In this document: positions 16,283 through 27,281 of the stretch, in pieces
Numbering within the stretch: position 1 is the first letter of the stretch
How the letters are laid out: each line of letters begins with the position of its first letter
NCBI RefSeq assembly: GCF_029759835.1
Contig: NZ_JAJJND010000001.1
Span: forward strand, 1-64,000
Origin: Acetobacter sp. AN02
GTDB taxonomy: Bacteria; Pseudomonadota; Alphaproteobacteria; Acetobacterales; Acetobacteraceae
DNA length: 64,000 nt
Reading direction: 5' to 3'
Translations under genes and position numbers: made by a program
Notes under the pieces: generated by a model
Told to the model about the DNA's origin: nothing
What the model saw: only the letters and a program-made list of their open reading frames with translations
Databases searched by the model: none

Positions 16283-17130
16283 CGCAGGGAAGAGCCCAGA
16301 AAGGCGCGGGTGCGCGGGTCTGTGGGGTTGTCCCACATCAGATCCGGATCACCGCTTTCCACGATCCCGCCTCCTTCCATGAATACGGTGCGGTCCGAGG
16401 CGGCACGGGCAAACCGCATATCGTGCGTTACGACGATCTGCGTCATCCCCTCCTCGTCCAGTGCCCGCATCACGCCGAGCACCTCCTCGGACATGCGGGG
16501 ATCGAGGGCCGAGGTCGGCTCGTCATACAGCATCACCTCGGGCCGCATCGCGAGCGCACGGGCAATCGCGGCGCGCTGCTGCTGCCCGCCTGAAAGCGTG
16601 CCGGGATAGCGCAGGGCCGCCGCACCGAGCCCGACCTTGTCGAGCAGGTCTCTCGCCTCCGCCTCCGCCACCGGGGCCGAGGTCCGTTTGACGACGCGGG
16701 GTGCGAGCATGACGTTGTCCAGCACCGTGCGGTGGGGAAACAGGTTGAAGGACTGGAACACCATCCCGACATGCGCCCGGAGCTGATGAGCCTGGGCCTC
16801 GTCCTTTGCTTTCCACGGCCCGCGGTTCCGGCGGATCGTGTCATCGGCGATCGTGACGACGCCGTCATCGGGAATCTCAAGAAAATTCAGGCAGCGCAGG
16901 AAGGTTGATTTCCCGCAGCCGGACGGGCCGATGATGGAGATCAGCTCACCGCGCATGACGCTGAGGGAGACATCGCGCAGGACGACATGGCCGTCGAACG
17001 CCTTGCTGATATTTTCGGCCCGGAGAACCGTCTCAACGGAAAATGCCGGCCCGGGAGACCCCGGACCGGCATTCTGATCATCAGACTGTAGAATGATCTC
17101 AGGCAGCTTTGAGCATCCCGCGAAGAACAT
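16279..17130 (-). CDS. Amino-acid ABC transporter ATP-binding protein
   Basis: A GlnQ/HisP-type ATPase with Walker [10 protein letters not shown]-loop [11 protein letters not shown], signature LSGGQQQR, Walker [13 protein letters not shown] and the switch His in VVTHDMRFA. It is translationally coupled to the fused binding protein-permease. Start choice is awkward: no ATG, GTG or TTG lies between the acnA stop and the conserved domain. I used the ATG at 17130, which overlaps acnA by 32 bases and adds about 30 non-conserved residues. A CTG nearer the domain is an alternative. Confidence 0.85.
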   Translation of the reverse strand: MFFAGCSKLPEIILQSDDQNAGPGSPGPAFSVETVLRAENISKAFDGHVVLRDVSLSVMRGELISIIGPSGCGKSTFLRCLNFLEIPDDGVVTIADDTIRRNRGPWKAKDEAQAHQLRAHVGMVFQSFNLFPHRTVLDNVMLAPRVVKRTSAPVAEAEARDLLDKVGLGAAALRYPGTLSGGQQQRAAIARALAMRPEVMLYDEPTSALDPRMSEEVLGVMRALDEEGMTQIVVTHDMRFARAASDRTVFMEGGGIVESGDPDLMWDNPTDPRTRAFLGSSLR

Positions 17131-19795
17131 ACTGGAGGATGCCACCATGCCGGTAATATTCGACCTCATCCAGAGTATCGATACGGCAGAGCAGCGGAAC
17201 CTCGTCCTTCTTACCATCAGCGCGGGTGATGACAAGGGTCACGTCCATGCGCGGCGTGATTTTGTCCAGACCGACAATGTCCAGAACCTCGTCACCCTTG
17301 AGCCCGAGGGTCTCGCGGGTCGTGCCCTCCTTGAACAGCAGCGGCAGAACGCCCATGCCGACCAGGTTGGAACGGTGGATACGCTCGAAGCTCTCCGCGA
17401 TCACGGCCTTGATGCCAAGCAGCAGGGTGCCTTTTGCGGCCCAGTCACGGGAAGAGCCCATGCCGTATTCCTTGCCGCCGATAACGACGAGGGGCGTGTT
17501 CTCTTTCTGATACTGCATGGCCACATCGTAGATGAAGCCCTGCTTGCCGTCCGGGAAGTGCTTCGAATAGCCGCCTTCCGTGCCGGGGCACATCTCATTC
17601 CTGATGCGGATATTGGCAAACGTGCCGCGTACCATGATGCGGTCGTTACCACGGCGTGAACCGTAGGAGTTGAAGTCCTTCGGCTCCACACCGTGCTCGA
17701 TCAGATACTTGCCCGCGGGCGAGTCCTTCTTGATCGAACCGGCCGGAGAGATGTGGTCGGTCGTGATGTTGTCACCAAGCAGCGCAAGGATGCGTGCACC
17801 CTTGACGTTGCCGCTGGCCGCACCCGGCTCAGCCGTCATATCCTTGAAATACGGCGGGTCCTGCACGTAGGTGGATTTCGGATCCCATTTATAGGTCTCC
17901 GAACCGGTCACGACGTTCAGATCCTGCCATTCCTTCGGCCCTTTGGAGGCCTTGGAGTAGCGCTCGATGAACTGCTCACGGGTGATCGCGGTGCCGATCA
18001 GCTCCGCAATCTCGTGGTTCGTCGGCCAGATATCCTTCAGATAGACCGGCTTGCCGTCTCTGGACGTGCCGAGCGGCTCTGTCGTGATATCCTTACGCAT
18101 CGTGCCGAGGATGGAGTAGGCCACCACCAGCGGCGGGCTCGCGAGGTAGTTCGCACGGACGTTGGGGGAGATACGCCCCTCGAAGTTACGGTTACCGGAC
18201 AGGACCGACACCGCGACCAGCTTGTTGTTCTCGATCGCGTCGACGATGTTATCGGCGAGCGGACCGGAGTTACCGATGCAGGTCGTGCAGCCGTAGCCGA
18301 CCGTGTTGAAGCCCAGCGCGTCGAGATCTTCCTGCAGCCCGGCACGGTTCAGATAATCCGTGACGACCCGGGAGCCGGGTGCGAGGGATGTCTTGACCCA
18401 GGGTTTCGGAGAGAGACCGAGCGCACGGGCCTTGCGAGCCACGAGACCGGCAGCGATCAGAACCGCAGGGTTGGACGTGTTCGTGCAGGAGGTGATGGCG
18501 GCGATCACGACATCACCGTTGGTGATCTCGTAATTCGTTCCGGCAACCTTCGCCTTCTTGTCCACATCAGCAGCCGGAACGCCGAGACCTGCGGTCAGCT
18601 CCTTGCCGAATGCGGTGGTCGCATCCTTGAGGGACACGCGGTCCTGCGGGCGCTTCGGTCCGGCGAGGGAAGGTACGACGGTGGAGAGGTCAAGTTCCAG
18701 CGTGTCGGTAAAGACCGGCTCCGGCGTCTCCGCCGTGCGGAACATGCCCTGCGCCTTGTAGTATTCCTCAACCAGGCGGATGCGGTGTGCGTCACGGCCT
18801 GTCTGATGCAGATACTCCAGCGTCAGCTTGTCGACCGGGAAGAAGCCGCAGGTCGCACCGTATTCCGGAGCCATGTTGGCAATGGTCGCACGGTCCGCAA
18901 CCGGCAGATGGTCGAGGGCGGGACCGAAGAACTCGACGAACTTGCCGACAACGCCCTTCTTGCGCAGCATCTGCGTGACGGTCAGCACGAGATCGGTCGC
19001 GGTCGCGCCTTCCGGCAGCTTGCCCGTCAGACGGAAGCCGATCACGTCGGGGATCAGCATGGCAATCGGCTGGCCGAGCATGGCAGCCTCAGCCTCGATC
19101 CCGCCGACACCCCAGCCCAGAACGCCAAGGCCGTTGACCATGGTCGTGTGGGAGTCCGTGCCGAACAGCGTGTCGGGATAGACATAGTCCTTCCCGCCGA
19201 CGGCGGCGGTCCAGGCAACCTGTGCGATATATTCGAGGTTCACCTGATGGCAGATGCCGGTATCGGGCGGAACCACCGAGAAATTCTCGAACGCTTCCTG
19301 GCCCCAGCGCAGGAAGGCATAGCGCTCGGCATTACGCTCGAACTCGATAGTGATGTTCTTCTGCAGCGCATCCGGCGTGCCGTAGACATCGACCATGACC
19401 GAGTGATCGATCACGAGGTTCACCGGAACGAGCGGATTCACCTTGTCCGGGTTGCCCTTGAGCTGCACGATGCCGTCGCGCATCGCAGCAAGGTCCACAA
19501 CACCCGGAACACCGGTGAAGTCCTGCATGAGGATACGGGACGGCTTGAAGGGAACTTCCTTCGCGCTGGAGCCCTTCGGCAGCCATCCGGCGATGGATTT
19601 CGCGTCATCCTGAGTATAGGAGCGGCCATCCTCAAAGCGCAGGATGTTTTCCAGCAGCACCTTCAGGCTGACCGGCAGGCGGCTGACATCGCCGATCGTC
19701 TTTTCCGCCTCGGGTATGGAGAAATAGTGGTACGTCTTGCCGTCAACCTTGAGCTCGCGCCCGGTTTTCAGGGAATCATGCCCAACCGTCTTCAT
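17099..19795 (-). CDS. acnA: Aconitate hydratase A
   Basis: An 898-residue aconitase interconverting citrate and isocitrate. It shows the AcnA/IRP order of motifs: [33 protein letters not shown], the cluster cysteines [10 protein letters not shown] (one) and [12 protein letters not shown] (two), the swivel domain with [15 protein letters not shown], and SRDWAAKGT. The ATG at 19795 follows AAGGA at seven bases; a GTG one codon earlier is less likely. Its 3' end overlaps the ATPase gene. It is divergent from ccmA. Confidence 0.97.
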   Translation of the reverse strand: MKTVGHDSLKTGRELKVDGKTYHYFSIPEAEKTIGDVSRLPVSLKVLLENILRFEDGRSYTQDDAKSIAGWLPKGSSAKEVPFKPSRILMQDFTGVPGVVDLAAMRDGIVQLKGNPDKVNPLVPVNLVIDHSVMVDVYGTPDALQKNITIEFERNAERYAFLRWGQEAFENFSVVPPDTGICHQVNLEYIAQVAWTAAVGGKDYVYPDTLFGTDSHTTMVNGLGVLGWGVGGIEAEAAMLGQPIAMLIPDVIGFRLTGKLPEGATATDLVLTVTQMLRKKGVVGKFVEFFGPALDHLPVADRATIANMAPEYGATCGFFPVDKLTLEYLHQTGRDAHRIRLVEEYYKAQGMFRTAETPEPVFTDTLELDLSTVVPSLAGPKRPQDRVSLKDATTAFGKELTAGLGVPAADVDKKAKVAGTNYEITNGDVVIAAITSCTNTSNPAVLIAAGLVARKARALGLSPKPWVKTSLAPGSRVVTDYLNRAGLQEDLDALGFNTVGYGCTTCIGNSGPLADNIVDAIENNKLVAVSVLSGNRNFEGRISPNVRANYLASPPLVVAYSILGTMRKDITTEPLGTSRDGKPVYLKDIWPTNHEIAELIGTAITREQFIERYSKASKGPKEWQDLNVVTGSETYKWDPKSTYVQDPPYFKDMTAEPGAASGNVKGARILALLGDNITTDHISPAGSIKKDSPAGKYLIEHGVEPKDFNSYGSRRGNDRIMVRGTFANIRIRNEMCPGTEGGYSKHFPDGKQGFIYDVAMQYQKENTPLVVIGGKEYGMGSSRDWAAKGTLLLGIKAVIAESFERIHRSNLVGMGVLPLLFKEGTTRETLGLKGDEVLDIVGLDKITPRMDVTLVITRADGKKDEVPLLCRIDTLDEVEYYRHGGILQYVLRGMLKAA

Positions 19796-20063
19796 CACAT
19801 TATCCTTTCACGACCACAGCATAAGCTGGTGCGTCGAACCGGCCGGGGATGCAGCGCCTCTGCTCCCCTCTCCGGAGAGATTCCCCGGCCTCTCTCAGGG
19901 CGGCCGGGTTGATCTCTGATCGGCGTCAGAACATACCAGGGCGTGCCCGTGGGACAAGCCGCGCGCCGGTTACGACATCGCGAGCAGCCGGAAAAGCACG
20001 GATGCCCGTGGTCACAAATCAGGGAACTGCGTCATTTTCACCCATTCCGCCCCTCCTGAACGC

Positions 20064-20693
20064 TTGCAATGCCGGAATCTGTCCGTTTTACGCGGTGACC
20101 GACTCGTGCTTGATAACGTCTCTTTCACGCTTCGTGCCGGAGAGGCCATGCTGCTCACCGGACCCAACGGTGCAGGAAAATCCACCCTGCTGAGGACGCT
20201 TGCCGGGCTCAGAAGGCCGGACGGGGGCCGGATTCTGTGGGATGACGAGGACATGACAGAGGACCGCACGGCGCATGGCCGCAGGATCGGCTGGCTTGGT
20301 CATCAGGATGCGCTCAAGCCCGGCCTGACCCTGCTGGAAAATCTCAGACTGAGCGCGAACGGTGCAAAACCTGAGGCCGCTCTGCGGGCCTTTGATCTGG
20401 ACTCCCTGGCCGACCTGCCTGCCCGGATGCTGTCGGCAGGACAGAAACGGCGCTCCGCGCTGGCCCGCGTTCTGCTGGCCGATGCACCGCTCTGGCTTCT
20501 GGATGAGCCGAGCGTCGGACTGGATCAGGTCTCTGTCGGGCAGCTCGGCGTCGCGATGGCCGCGCACCGCGCACAGGGCGGGATCGTGATCGCCACCACC
20601 CATGTTCCGCTTCCGCTGGCCGGAGCCATCCCTTTTTCTCTGGCGGGGTCTCCGGCTGATTCTCCGGCGGAAACCGGAGAATACGTAGCGTGA
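20064..20693 (+). CDS. ccmA: Heme exporter ATP-binding protein CcmA
   Basis: A 209-residue ABC ATPase of cytochrome c maturation system I: Walker A GPNGAGKST, the CcmA-style signature LSAGQKRRSALARVLL in place of LSGGQ, Walker B WLLDEPSVGLD, and ATTHVPL. With CcmB and CcmC it releases holo-CcmE, which supplies heme for c-type cytochromes. The start appears to be a TTG giving MQCRNLSVLRGDR, as in the family. It overlaps ccmB. Confidence 0.9.
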   Translation: MQCRNLSVLRGDRLVLDNVSFTLRAGEAMLLTGPNGAGKSTLLRTLAGLRRPDGGRILWDDEDMTEDRTAHGRRIGWLGHQDALKPGLTLLENLRLSANGAKPEAALRAFDLDSLADLPARMLSAGQKRRSALARVLLADAPLWLLDEPSVGLDQVSVGQLGVAMAAHRAQGGIVIATTHVPLPLAGAIPFSLAGSPADSPAETGEYVA

Positions 20694-21364
20694 GTGCCAT
20701 GCGGATTTTTACAGGAGTGATCGGCCGGGATCTGCGCCTGGCGCTCCGGCACGGGGCAGACACGCTGGGAGCCGCTCTTTTCTTCGTTCTCACCGGGGCG
20801 CTGTTTCCCCTGGCGCTTGGCCCCTCGCCGGAACTTCTGGCGCGGATGGCTCCGGGAGTGATCTGGGTCTGTGCGCTGCTGGCAGCCCTTCTGCCGCTGG
20901 ACCGTCTGTTCGGTGCGGAGCAGGAAGACGGCTCCCTGGATCAGCTGATGCTGCTTGGCCTTCCGCCCTCCCTGATCGGCCTGGCCAAGATGACGGCACA
21001 CTGGCTGACGACCGGGCTGCCGGTTCTGCTGGCCTCCATACCGATGGCGATCATGCTCGGGCTGCCCGCCGCAACGCTGCCGGTTCTGCTGGCCGGGCTT
21101 CTTCCGGGCACCCTGGTTCTGTCGCTGGCCGGTGGAATGGCGGCCTCCGTCGTTCTGGGCGCGCGGCGGGGCGGCGTGCTCCTGCCTCTGCTGGTTCTGC
21201 CGCTGATCACACCCGCACTGATCTTCGGGGCTGCGGCTGTTGACAGCGCACGCAGCGGTCTGAACTGGGTGCCGGATCTTGAGCTGCTCTGGGCGTTCCT
21301 CGCCGGTGCCCTGCCGCTGTGCCCGCTTGCCGCAGGAGCCGGACTGAGGGCAGCGACGGAATAG
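20690..21364 (+). CDS. ccmB: Heme exporter protein CcmB
   Basis: A 224-residue membrane protein with six hydrophobic segments, the usual CcmB length. Typical features are VIGRDLRLALRHGAD near the start, LFGAEQEDGSLDQLMLLGLP after helix two, and the last helices near 185-220. The GTG start overlaps the ccmA stop by four bases; an ATG four codons later is possible. No ccmC-ccmH genes follow, so the rest of the system is elsewhere. Confidence 0.9.
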   Translation: MSAMRIFTGVIGRDLRLALRHGADTLGAALFFVLTGALFPLALGPSPELLARMAPGVIWVCALLAALLPLDRLFGAEQEDGSLDQLMLLGLPPSLIGLAKMTAHWLTTGLPVLLASIPMAIMLGLPAATLPVLLAGLLPGTLVLSLAGGMAASVVLGARRGGVLLPLLVLPLITPALIFGAAAVDSARSGLNWVPDLELLWAFLAGALPLCPLAAGAGLRAATE

Positions 21365-21394
21365 GGTCTGACATGGCGCGGATGGCGGCGGCCT

Positions 21395-22255
21395 TCAGAG
21401 GGATGATGCGGAAAACGTGTCGCACTGTCCGATGTCGCCACTGTCCAGGCCACGCCGGAACCAGCGCGCCCGCTGCGCGGAGGTGCCGTGCGTGAAACTG
21501 TCCGGCACGGCATAGCCCTGTGCCTGTTTCTGCAGCCGGTCATCGCCGACGGCCGCCGCCGCATTCATGCTGTTCTCGACATCCCCGCTTTCCAGAATAC
21601 CCCGCGCCTGATCTGCCCGCCGCGCCCAGACGCCGGCAAGACAGTCCGCCTGCAGCTCGGTTCGCACGGATGATCCGGCAGCCCCCGCACTGCTGCCCGC
21701 ATGCCTGAGAATCCCCAGCTCATCCTGAACATGATGCCCCACCTCATGCGCGATGACATAGGCCTGCGCCGCATTCCCGCGCGCACCGAGGTGGTTCTGA
21801 AGCTCCTGAAAAAACGCCAGATCGAGATAGATCTTCTGATCCGCCGGGCAGTAGAACGGCCCTGACACCGTCTGTGCAAAACCGCAGCCCGACTGCGTGC
21901 GTCCCGTGAACAGAACAAGCCCCGGATCGTGATAGGTCCGGTTCATCTGGCGGAAATAGCTGCCCCAGACATCCTCCGTGGATGCCAGAACCCGTGCCGT
22001 AAACTGCCGTCCGGCATCGTCCGCAGGTGCACCGCCTGAAGAGGACGACGCCTGCTGCGCGGGCGCGGAACTATGCGGGGATTCCAACATGTCCAGAAAA
22101 TTCATCACGATCCGCGGATCGACCCCGAAATACATCGCGCCCAGAATCAGCAGGATTCCGCCAATCCCGCCCACACGAAATCCACGCCCTCCGCCGCCTC
22201 CGGCCCCGCGCCGGTCCTCGATATTCCCGCTTTCCCGCTCATCATCCAGACGCAT
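21395..22255 (-). CDS. YpfJ-type neutral zinc metallopeptidase
   Basis: A 286-residue putative zinc protease of the YpfJ / KPN_02809 family. After a short cytoplasmic N-terminus comes a Gly-rich stretch and one membrane segment (about 28-50), then the catalytic domain with the zincin motif AHEVGHHVQ, preceded by FYCPADQKIYLDLAFFQEL. Family length and order match. The substrate is unknown. It converges on ccmB and is not in an operon with it. Confidence 0.88.
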   Translation of the reverse strand: MRLDDERESGNIEDRRGAGGGGGRGFRVGGIGGILLILGAMYFGVDPRIVMNFLDMLESPHSSAPAQQASSSSGGAPADDAGRQFTARVLASTEDVWGSYFRQMNRTYHDPGLVLFTGRTQSGCGFAQTVSGPFYCPADQKIYLDLAFFQELQNHLGARGNAAQAYVIAHEVGHHVQDELGILRHAGSSAGAAGSSVRTELQADCLAGVWARRADQARGILESGDVENSMNAAAAVGDDRLQKQAQGYAVPDSFTHGTSAQRARWFRRGLDSGDIGQCDTFSASSL

Positions 22256-22530
22256 CGGTCCCGTATCCCGTTCTCCGGCCCCGTTCCCCCGGGGCTCATG
22301 TCATTCTTCGAAAGGACATCATGCCTTCCGCTGAGAGATTCTGACAGATGCATCCTGCGCCAGGTGCATGACTGAGGCATGACGACGACGGCGGAAAGGA
22401 CGAAAAAGGGGTTTACTTGCCGGAGAATCTGCCTCCATCATGATGCTGGAATGGGAGTACCCGTTCCGTCCGGCGGACAGCCCCGTCCCCGGTCCCGACA
22501 GACCGCTTTTCCTGAAGAAGTCCTCCTGAC

Positions 22531-23727
22531 ATGATCCCCGCCCTTATGCCCGTTTTCAACCGTGCCGATCTCGCCTTTGCGCGGGGCGACGGCGCCTGGC
22601 TGACGACGACGGACGGACGACGATTCCTGGACTTCGCGGCGGGCATCGCTTCCTGCTCGGTCGGACATGCCAACCCGCACCTCGTTGCCGCCATCGCGGA
22701 GCAGGCCGGACGGGTGATGCATGTCTCCAACCTGTTCCGCATCCCCGAAGCCGAGAGCCTGGCCGAACGCCTGGTTGCCGCCAGCTTTGCGGACAGCGTG
22801 TTCTTCTGCAATTCCGGAGCGGAGGCGAATGAGGGCCTGATCAAGGCCATCCGCCGCGCCCAGGCCGGAAACGGCCATCCGGAGCGCACGCGCATCCTGT
22901 GCTTTGACGGCGCTTTTCATGGCCGCACCCTGGCCACGCTCGCGGCGACCGGCAATCCGACCTATCTCGAAGGCTTCGGAGAGGTTGCTCCGGGCTTCGA
23001 TCACGTCCCGTTCGGCAATATGAACGCCGTGCGCGATGCCATCACTGCGGAAACCGCCGGAATCCTGATCGAGCCGATCCAGGGAGAAAGCGGCATCAGG
23101 CCCGCCGATATGCGCTTCCTGCAGGAACTGCGTGCCGTCTGTGATGAATTCGGGCTATTCTTGGGCTTCGATGAGGTCCAGACCGGAATCGGACGGACCG
23201 GAAAGCTGTTCGCGCATGAATGGGCCGGAACGGAGCCGGATATCTGCTCTTCCGCAAAAGGTCTTGGCGGCGGCTTCCCGATCGGTGCGATCCTGGCGAA
23301 GGAGGAGGTTGCAAAATATCTCACACCCGGATCGCACGGCTCGACATTCGGCGGAAATCCGCTGGCCTGCGCGGCTGCCGGTGCCGTTCTGGACATTATC
23401 CTCGCTCCGGGATTTCTGGAGCAGGTCCGCACACGCGCCGCCATCCTGGATGAGGGACTGGATGCCCTTCTCCGCGACTTCCCGGAGGTGTTCACCGAAC
23501 GCCGTGGTCTGGGCCTGCTGATCGGCATGCGCTGTGCCGTCCCTGCGGGAGACGTCGTTACGGCCCTGCGCGAGCACGGTATGCTGGCCGTCACGGCAGG
23601 GGACAACGTGCTCCGTCTGGTTCCGCCCCTGACCCTGACGGAGGAAGACTGCACCCGTGCCCTGCTGCTGCTGCGCGAGACGGCACGGGCCGTCCCTGCA
23701 AGGACGCCCGAAGGAGCCGCAGCATGA
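22531..23727 (+). CDS. argD: Acetylornithine aminotransferase
   Basis: A 398-residue class III PLP aminotransferase of arginine synthesis; it can also serve as the lysine-pathway DAP aminotransferase. Motifs: [62 protein letters not shown], and the PLP lysine in [17 protein letters not shown]. Its stop overlaps the argF start (ATGA), marking an argDF operon, a common alphaproteobacterial arrangement. Confidence 0.94.
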   Translation: MIPALMPVFNRADLAFARGDGAWLTTTDGRRFLDFAAGIASCSVGHANPHLVAAIAEQAGRVMHVSNLFRIPEAESLAERLVAASFADSVFFCNSGAEANEGLIKAIRRAQAGNGHPERTRILCFDGAFHGRTLATLAATGNPTYLEGFGEVAPGFDHVPFGNMNAVRDAITAETAGILIEPIQGESGIRPADMRFLQELRAVCDEFGLFLGFDEVQTGIGRTGKLFAHEWAGTEPDICSSAKGLGGGFPIGAILAKEEVAKYLTPGSHGSTFGGNPLACAAAGAVLDIILAPGFLEQVRTRAAILDEGLDALLRDFPEVFTERRGLGLLIGMRCAVPAGDVVTALREHGMLAVTAGDNVLRLVPPLTLTEEDCTRALLLLRETARAVPARTPEGAAA

Positions 23728-24731
23728 GCGCCGTCCTGACAGATATCCGCGCCGCGACGGCAGGCTCCGCAACAGCCCCGCGCCACTTCCTCAATATCCG
23801 TGACCTGGATGCCACGACGCTGCGTCAGATCCTGGATGTCGCCGCAGGTGTGAAAGCCATGCAGCAGGGCCGCCGTCGTCCGCTGCATCCTGCCGCACCG
23901 CTGGCCGGACGGACTCTCGGCATCCTGCTCTCCAAACCCTCAACCCGGACGCGCGTATCGTTCGAGGTCGGCGTGCGGCAGCTTGGCGGGGATGCCGTCA
24001 TCCTGACCTCCGCGGAAACGCAGCTCGGGCGCGGGGAGTCGGTTGCCGATACCGCGCGTGTTCTTTCGCGCTTCGTGGATGCCCTGGTGCTCCGGACGGG
24101 CCGCACCGCGGCTCTGGAGGATCTGGCGAAATGGAGCTCCGTCCCGGTCATCAACGGTCTGACGCCGGACTCCCATCCGGTGCAGATTCTTGCGGATATC
24201 ATGACGTTCGAGGAGCATCGCGGACCGATCGGCGGCCGGACGGTCGCCTGGATCGGAGACGGCAATAACGTCGCATCCTCCCTGATAGAGGCCGCAGCCC
24301 GTTTCGGCTTCCGCCTGCGCCTGGCCACCCCGCCCTCTCTGGCTCCGTCAGAACGGGTCGTGGCCTGGGCCCGCGCGGAAGGGGCCGACATCACCCTGAC
24401 GGATGATCCGCGTGAGGCCGTCGCCGGAGCCGACTGCGTCGTGACCGACACATGGGTCAGCATGTCGGATGAGGATGCAGCCGAGCGCATCATCCTGCTG
24501 GAGCCGTACCGCGTCGATACGGCCCTGATGGCCCGGGCCGCACCGGATGCGCTGTTCATGCACTGCCTGCCCGCCCATATCGGGGAGGAAGTCACGGCAG
24601 AGGTGTTTGAAAGCAGGGCCTCCGTCGTGTTCGACGAGGCCGAAAACCGCCTTCACGCCCAGAAGGGCCTGCTGATCTGGGCCCTGTGCGGTGATGCCTG
24701 GCAGACATACGGACAGGAAGGAGAACGCTGA
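23724..24731 (+). CDS. argF: Ornithine carbamoyltransferase
   Basis: A 335-residue enzyme making citrulline from ornithine and carbamoyl phosphate. Carbamoyl-phosphate motif [20 protein letters not shown], ornithine-site [36 protein letters not shown], and the catalytic [12 protein letters not shown] are all present. It starts inside the argD stop and its own stop overlaps the next start (TGATG), so three genes are coupled. Confidence 0.95.
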   Translation: MSAVLTDIRAATAGSATAPRHFLNIRDLDATTLRQILDVAAGVKAMQQGRRRPLHPAAPLAGRTLGILLSKPSTRTRVSFEVGVRQLGGDAVILTSAETQLGRGESVADTARVLSRFVDALVLRTGRTAALEDLAKWSSVPVINGLTPDSHPVQILADIMTFEEHRGPIGGRTVAWIGDGNNVASSLIEAAARFGFRLRLATPPSLAPSERVVAWARAEGADITLTDDPREAVAGADCVVTDTWVSMSDEDAAERIILLEPYRVDTALMARAAPDALFMHCLPAHIGEEVTAEVFESRASVVFDEAENRLHAQKGLLIWALCGDAWQTYGQEGER

Positions 24732-25057
24732 TGCCAGACTCTGAAAAGTCACGTTTCATACAGGCCGAACAGCCGGGAGCCACAGAGGAAGGTCCGGCCG
24801 CCCCCGGATGGCTGGAAGACAGCGTGGCGCGTGCCTTCGCGACCCTGCCTGCGACTGTCCCGTCCTCTGTCAGGAATACCTATATCGACTGCCTGGCGTC
24901 CGTCCGGCGCGGCTCGGATGTGGAAGGGACCTGGAACGCCTGTCAGGCCGGTGTCATGCGCGCCCTGGCTTCCGTGCCGGAGCTGACGGATGACCAGAGG
25001 GAAACCTTCCGTCTCCTGCTGGAGAAAATTGAAAGCGATCTGGGCGCCGAACTGTAA
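24731..25057 (+). CDS. Small hypothetical protein in the argDF operon
   Basis: A 108-residue acidic protein with no signal peptide or membrane helix. Its middle reads SVRNTYIDCLASVRRGSD and WNACQAGVMRALASV, with two cysteines about 20 residues apart, followed by a helical LTDDQRETFRLLLEKIESDL. The start overlaps the argF stop by one base. I do not recognise it. Its coupling to argF argues that it is real. Confidence 0.7.
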   Translation: MPDSEKSRFIQAEQPGATEEGPAAPGWLEDSVARAFATLPATVPSSVRNTYIDCLASVRRGSDVEGTWNACQAGVMRALASVPELTDDQRETFRLLLEKIESDLGAEL

Positions 25058-25199
25058 CCTGTTCCCCCGGATACGGCGCGGGAAAAGATGACATTCCTCG
25101 TGGTCAGGGCAGCCGGTCATCTGTGGGCACGGGGTGCACCGGCCTGACCTGGCTGTCAGCGGAATATTCAGATTGCGGTCCCATATACTCGCCACTACT

Positions 25200-25340
25200 A
25201 TGGAGCAGGATCGCAAAGCAGGAGACCGGGAAGACGAGGTGGGCCTGCGGACAGAATTGAGGACCGGTTTGCAGCTCATCATCAGTACAGAGGTTGCGGT
25301 GTCCGCAGGACACTCCAGAAGAAAGGAAGGGCTCGCATGA
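25200..25340 (+). CDS. Possible small reading frame overlapping hslO
   Basis: A 46-codon frame (MEQDRKAGDREDEVGLRTEL...) ending in a TGA that overlaps the hslO ATG by four bases. The overlap hints at coupling; the protein has no recognisable features. It may be chance. Confidence 0.2.
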   Translation: MEQDRKAGDREDEVGLRTELRTGLQLIISTEVAVSAGHSRRKEGLA

Positions 25341-26302
25341 TCGCCACCCCCGCTTTCCTCGACGGCAGCCGGCCCGACGTTCCGGATCTGGTCGTCACCC
25401 AGGGCGTGACACCCTTCTATCTCGATAACCAGCCCGTCCGCGGGCGCCTGGTGCGTCCCGGCGTGCTGACGGATGCGCTGCTGTCGCGCCATGACAATCC
25501 CTATGTGATCTCCGCGCTTGCGGGCAAAGCCCTGGCGCTGGTCGGGGGACTGGCCTCGGCCCTGAAATTCCAGGGGTCCTTCTCCCTGCAGATCCGGGGC
25601 GACGGCCCCGTCAGTATGGTTGTGGCGGACTGCACGGATGACGGTGCGCTGCGGTTTTACGTGCGGCACGACGAGGAAGAACTGGAGCAGCTTCTGGGCG
25701 AGATCACCAGCCCCACGGATCGTGATCTGGTCGGCTCGGGCTATATGGCTCTGACTGTAGATCAGGGTCCGGAAACGGAACGCCACCAGGGTATCGTGGA
25801 GATCACCGGAGACGATCTGGCCGAAATGGCCATGCATTATTTCGAGACGTCCGAACAGCACAGCGTGTTCATCCGGCTGGCCTCCGCCATGACCGACAGC
25901 GGATGGCGGACCGGCGGGCTGATCATGGAGAAAATCGCCGCCGAAGGCGGTGTGGTGGCAGAGCACATCACCGGGGAAACCTCTCCTGAAGGGGATGAAG
26001 CCTGGGAGACGGCCCTGATGCTTGCCCGCACGCTCACGGGGGCGGAACTGCTCGACGACAACCTGTCCTCTTCCGCGCTGCTCTATCGCCTGTTTCACGA
26101 ACAGGAGCTCTGCCTTGGTCATGACCGGGCCCTGGCCTACGGATGCCGCTGCTCCCGCGCCCGACTGGCCGGAGTTCTCGGAGGGTTCTCGGAGGACGAT
26201 CTCGATCACATGACGGAATGCGATACCATCACCATGACGTGTGAGTTCTGCAATGTCAGCTTCCGCTTCGACCGCGACGAGATCAGTACCGCCCGTGGCT
26301 GA
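25337..26302 (+). CDS. hslO: Redox-activated chaperone Hsp33
   Basis: A 321-residue cytoplasmic holdase switched on by oxidative unfolding. The C-terminal zinc center has the expected CXC (GCRCSRARL) and CXXC (CEFCNVSF) pairs about 30 residues apart, and the N-terminal domain shows GGLASALKFQGSFSLQIRGDGP. It starts after GAAAGGAAGG. The next gene starts eight bases before its stop, so they are co-translated. Useful in an organism that lives by rapid aerobic oxidation. Confidence 0.93.
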   Translation: MIATPAFLDGSRPDVPDLVVTQGVTPFYLDNQPVRGRLVRPGVLTDALLSRHDNPYVISALAGKALALVGGLASALKFQGSFSLQIRGDGPVSMVVADCTDDGALRFYVRHDEEELEQLLGEITSPTDRDLVGSGYMALTVDQGPETERHQGIVEITGDDLAEMAMHYFETSEQHSVFIRLASAMTDSGWRTGGLIMEKIAAEGGVVAEHITGETSPEGDEAWETALMLARTLTGAELLDDNLSSSALLYRLFHEQELCLGHDRALAYGCRCSRARLAGVLGGFSEDDLDHMTECDTITMTCEFCNVSFRFDRDEISTARG

Positions 26303-27281
26303 CGCAGGGATCGCAGCCGGAGAGGGCTTTCCGGACGTCATCCGCGACGGACGCCGCATCACGCGGACGGAAGAGGGCTGGCACCTGACCGGTGTGGTCC
26401 GGTGTCTCCGCCCGCTGACTGTCCTGAGTTTCCGGCACGAGGACGGCCTGCACGAAGCCTGCTGGTTCACCGGCCCGGACGGAGAGCTGCGTGCCACCGG
26501 TTTCGAGCAGCTGCCGAGACAGGATCAGGCAGAACTGCAGGAAAGCGCCACCGCGCTGTTCGTTCTGCTGGCACGGGACATTCTCATCAGTGTCTACCCT
26601 TCTCCGCCGGAGGATGCCTGGCAGCTTGCGGCCCTGTCTCCGGCCCTGCGGCTGAAACTGCTCTATCACTGGCTGTCCACCTTCCCCGCGCCGGAGATCC
26701 GGACCGGGCTGCCGGCTGAGGGATTCCGCCAGCCGCGTCCCTCGCAGGCAGAGCAGGTCGTCTCGCCTGAGCGCCTGCGGGTTCTGCTTGCCGCACCGCA
26801 TGGAGTGGCCGAGAATGAGCCGCTCGTTGTGCTGTCCCCGTTCTCGGACACGCTCGTCTCCGGAGCCGAGGTTCTCGATGACGGGGAGATGCGGCTGTGG
26901 CGTTTCGCGGATCGCCGGGCGGGAAGTGTCTTTTTCCTCGGGGCCGTTCTCCCGCAATACAGTCCGGGATCACGGTTCACTCTGTTCTATTCCCCGCTCG
27001 CTTCCACCGTGTTCCTGTTCAGAACCGGAAATGATGAGCCGTTCGAGCCGGATCCGGATCTTGTGCGGATCGGCCAGTCCGTTCCCGGGCGTCTGTGCAT
27101 CGCTACGGCAGCCAGCCCGTCCCTTTGCAATCAGCCCGTTCCTGCCGATAAGGCCGTGTCCGGACTGGCCGGAATGTCCCTGATCGGGCAGGTCTCCCGG
27201 CTTAAACCGGACACGGCCGCTTCCGGCCCGCTGACTGACGACCTTAATCTGCCCGCGGTCTTCGCCGGACGACAGACATGA
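26295..27281 (+). CDS. Hypothetical protein downstream of hslO
   Basis: A 328-residue protein, apparently cytoplasmic. I place the start at the GTG 26295, just before the hslO stop; an earlier in-frame start lies within hslO. It opens VADAGIAAGEGFPDVIRDGR and includes LKLLYHWLSTFPAPEI and FRTGNDEPFEPDPDL. No known domain is recognised. It overlaps the lipoprotein gene by four bases, so hslO, this gene and the lipoprotein form a tight unit. Function unknown. Confidence 0.7.
   Translation: MADAGIAAGEGFPDVIRDGRRITRTEEGWHLTGVVRCLRPLTVLSFRHEDGLHEACWFTGPDGELRATGFEQLPRQDQAELQESATALFVLLARDILISVYPSPPEDAWQLAALSPALRLKLLYHWLSTFPAPEIRTGLPAEGFRQPRPSQAEQVVSPERLRVLLAAPHGVAENEPLVVLSPFSDTLVSGAEVLDDGEMRLWRFADRRAGSVFFLGAVLPQYSPGSRFTLFYSPLASTVFLFRTGNDEPFEPDPDLVRIGQSVPGRLCIATAASPSLCNQPVPADKAVSGLAGMSLIGQVSRLKPDTAASGPLTDDLNLPAVFAGRQT

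Noticed and set aside
17693-17870. Possible gene between the ABC ATPase and acnA
   Set aside because: The interval is entirely inside acnA; no separate signal exists.
17693-19912. 739-codon frame on the plus strand, opposite acnA
   Set aside because: It is the reverse of a certain aconitase gene. Its content is typical of GC-rich antisense frames and has no family motif.
24749-26497. 582-codon frame on the minus strand across the argF-hslO interval
   Set aside because: Lies opposite hslO and its coupled neighbours. No recognisable domain.
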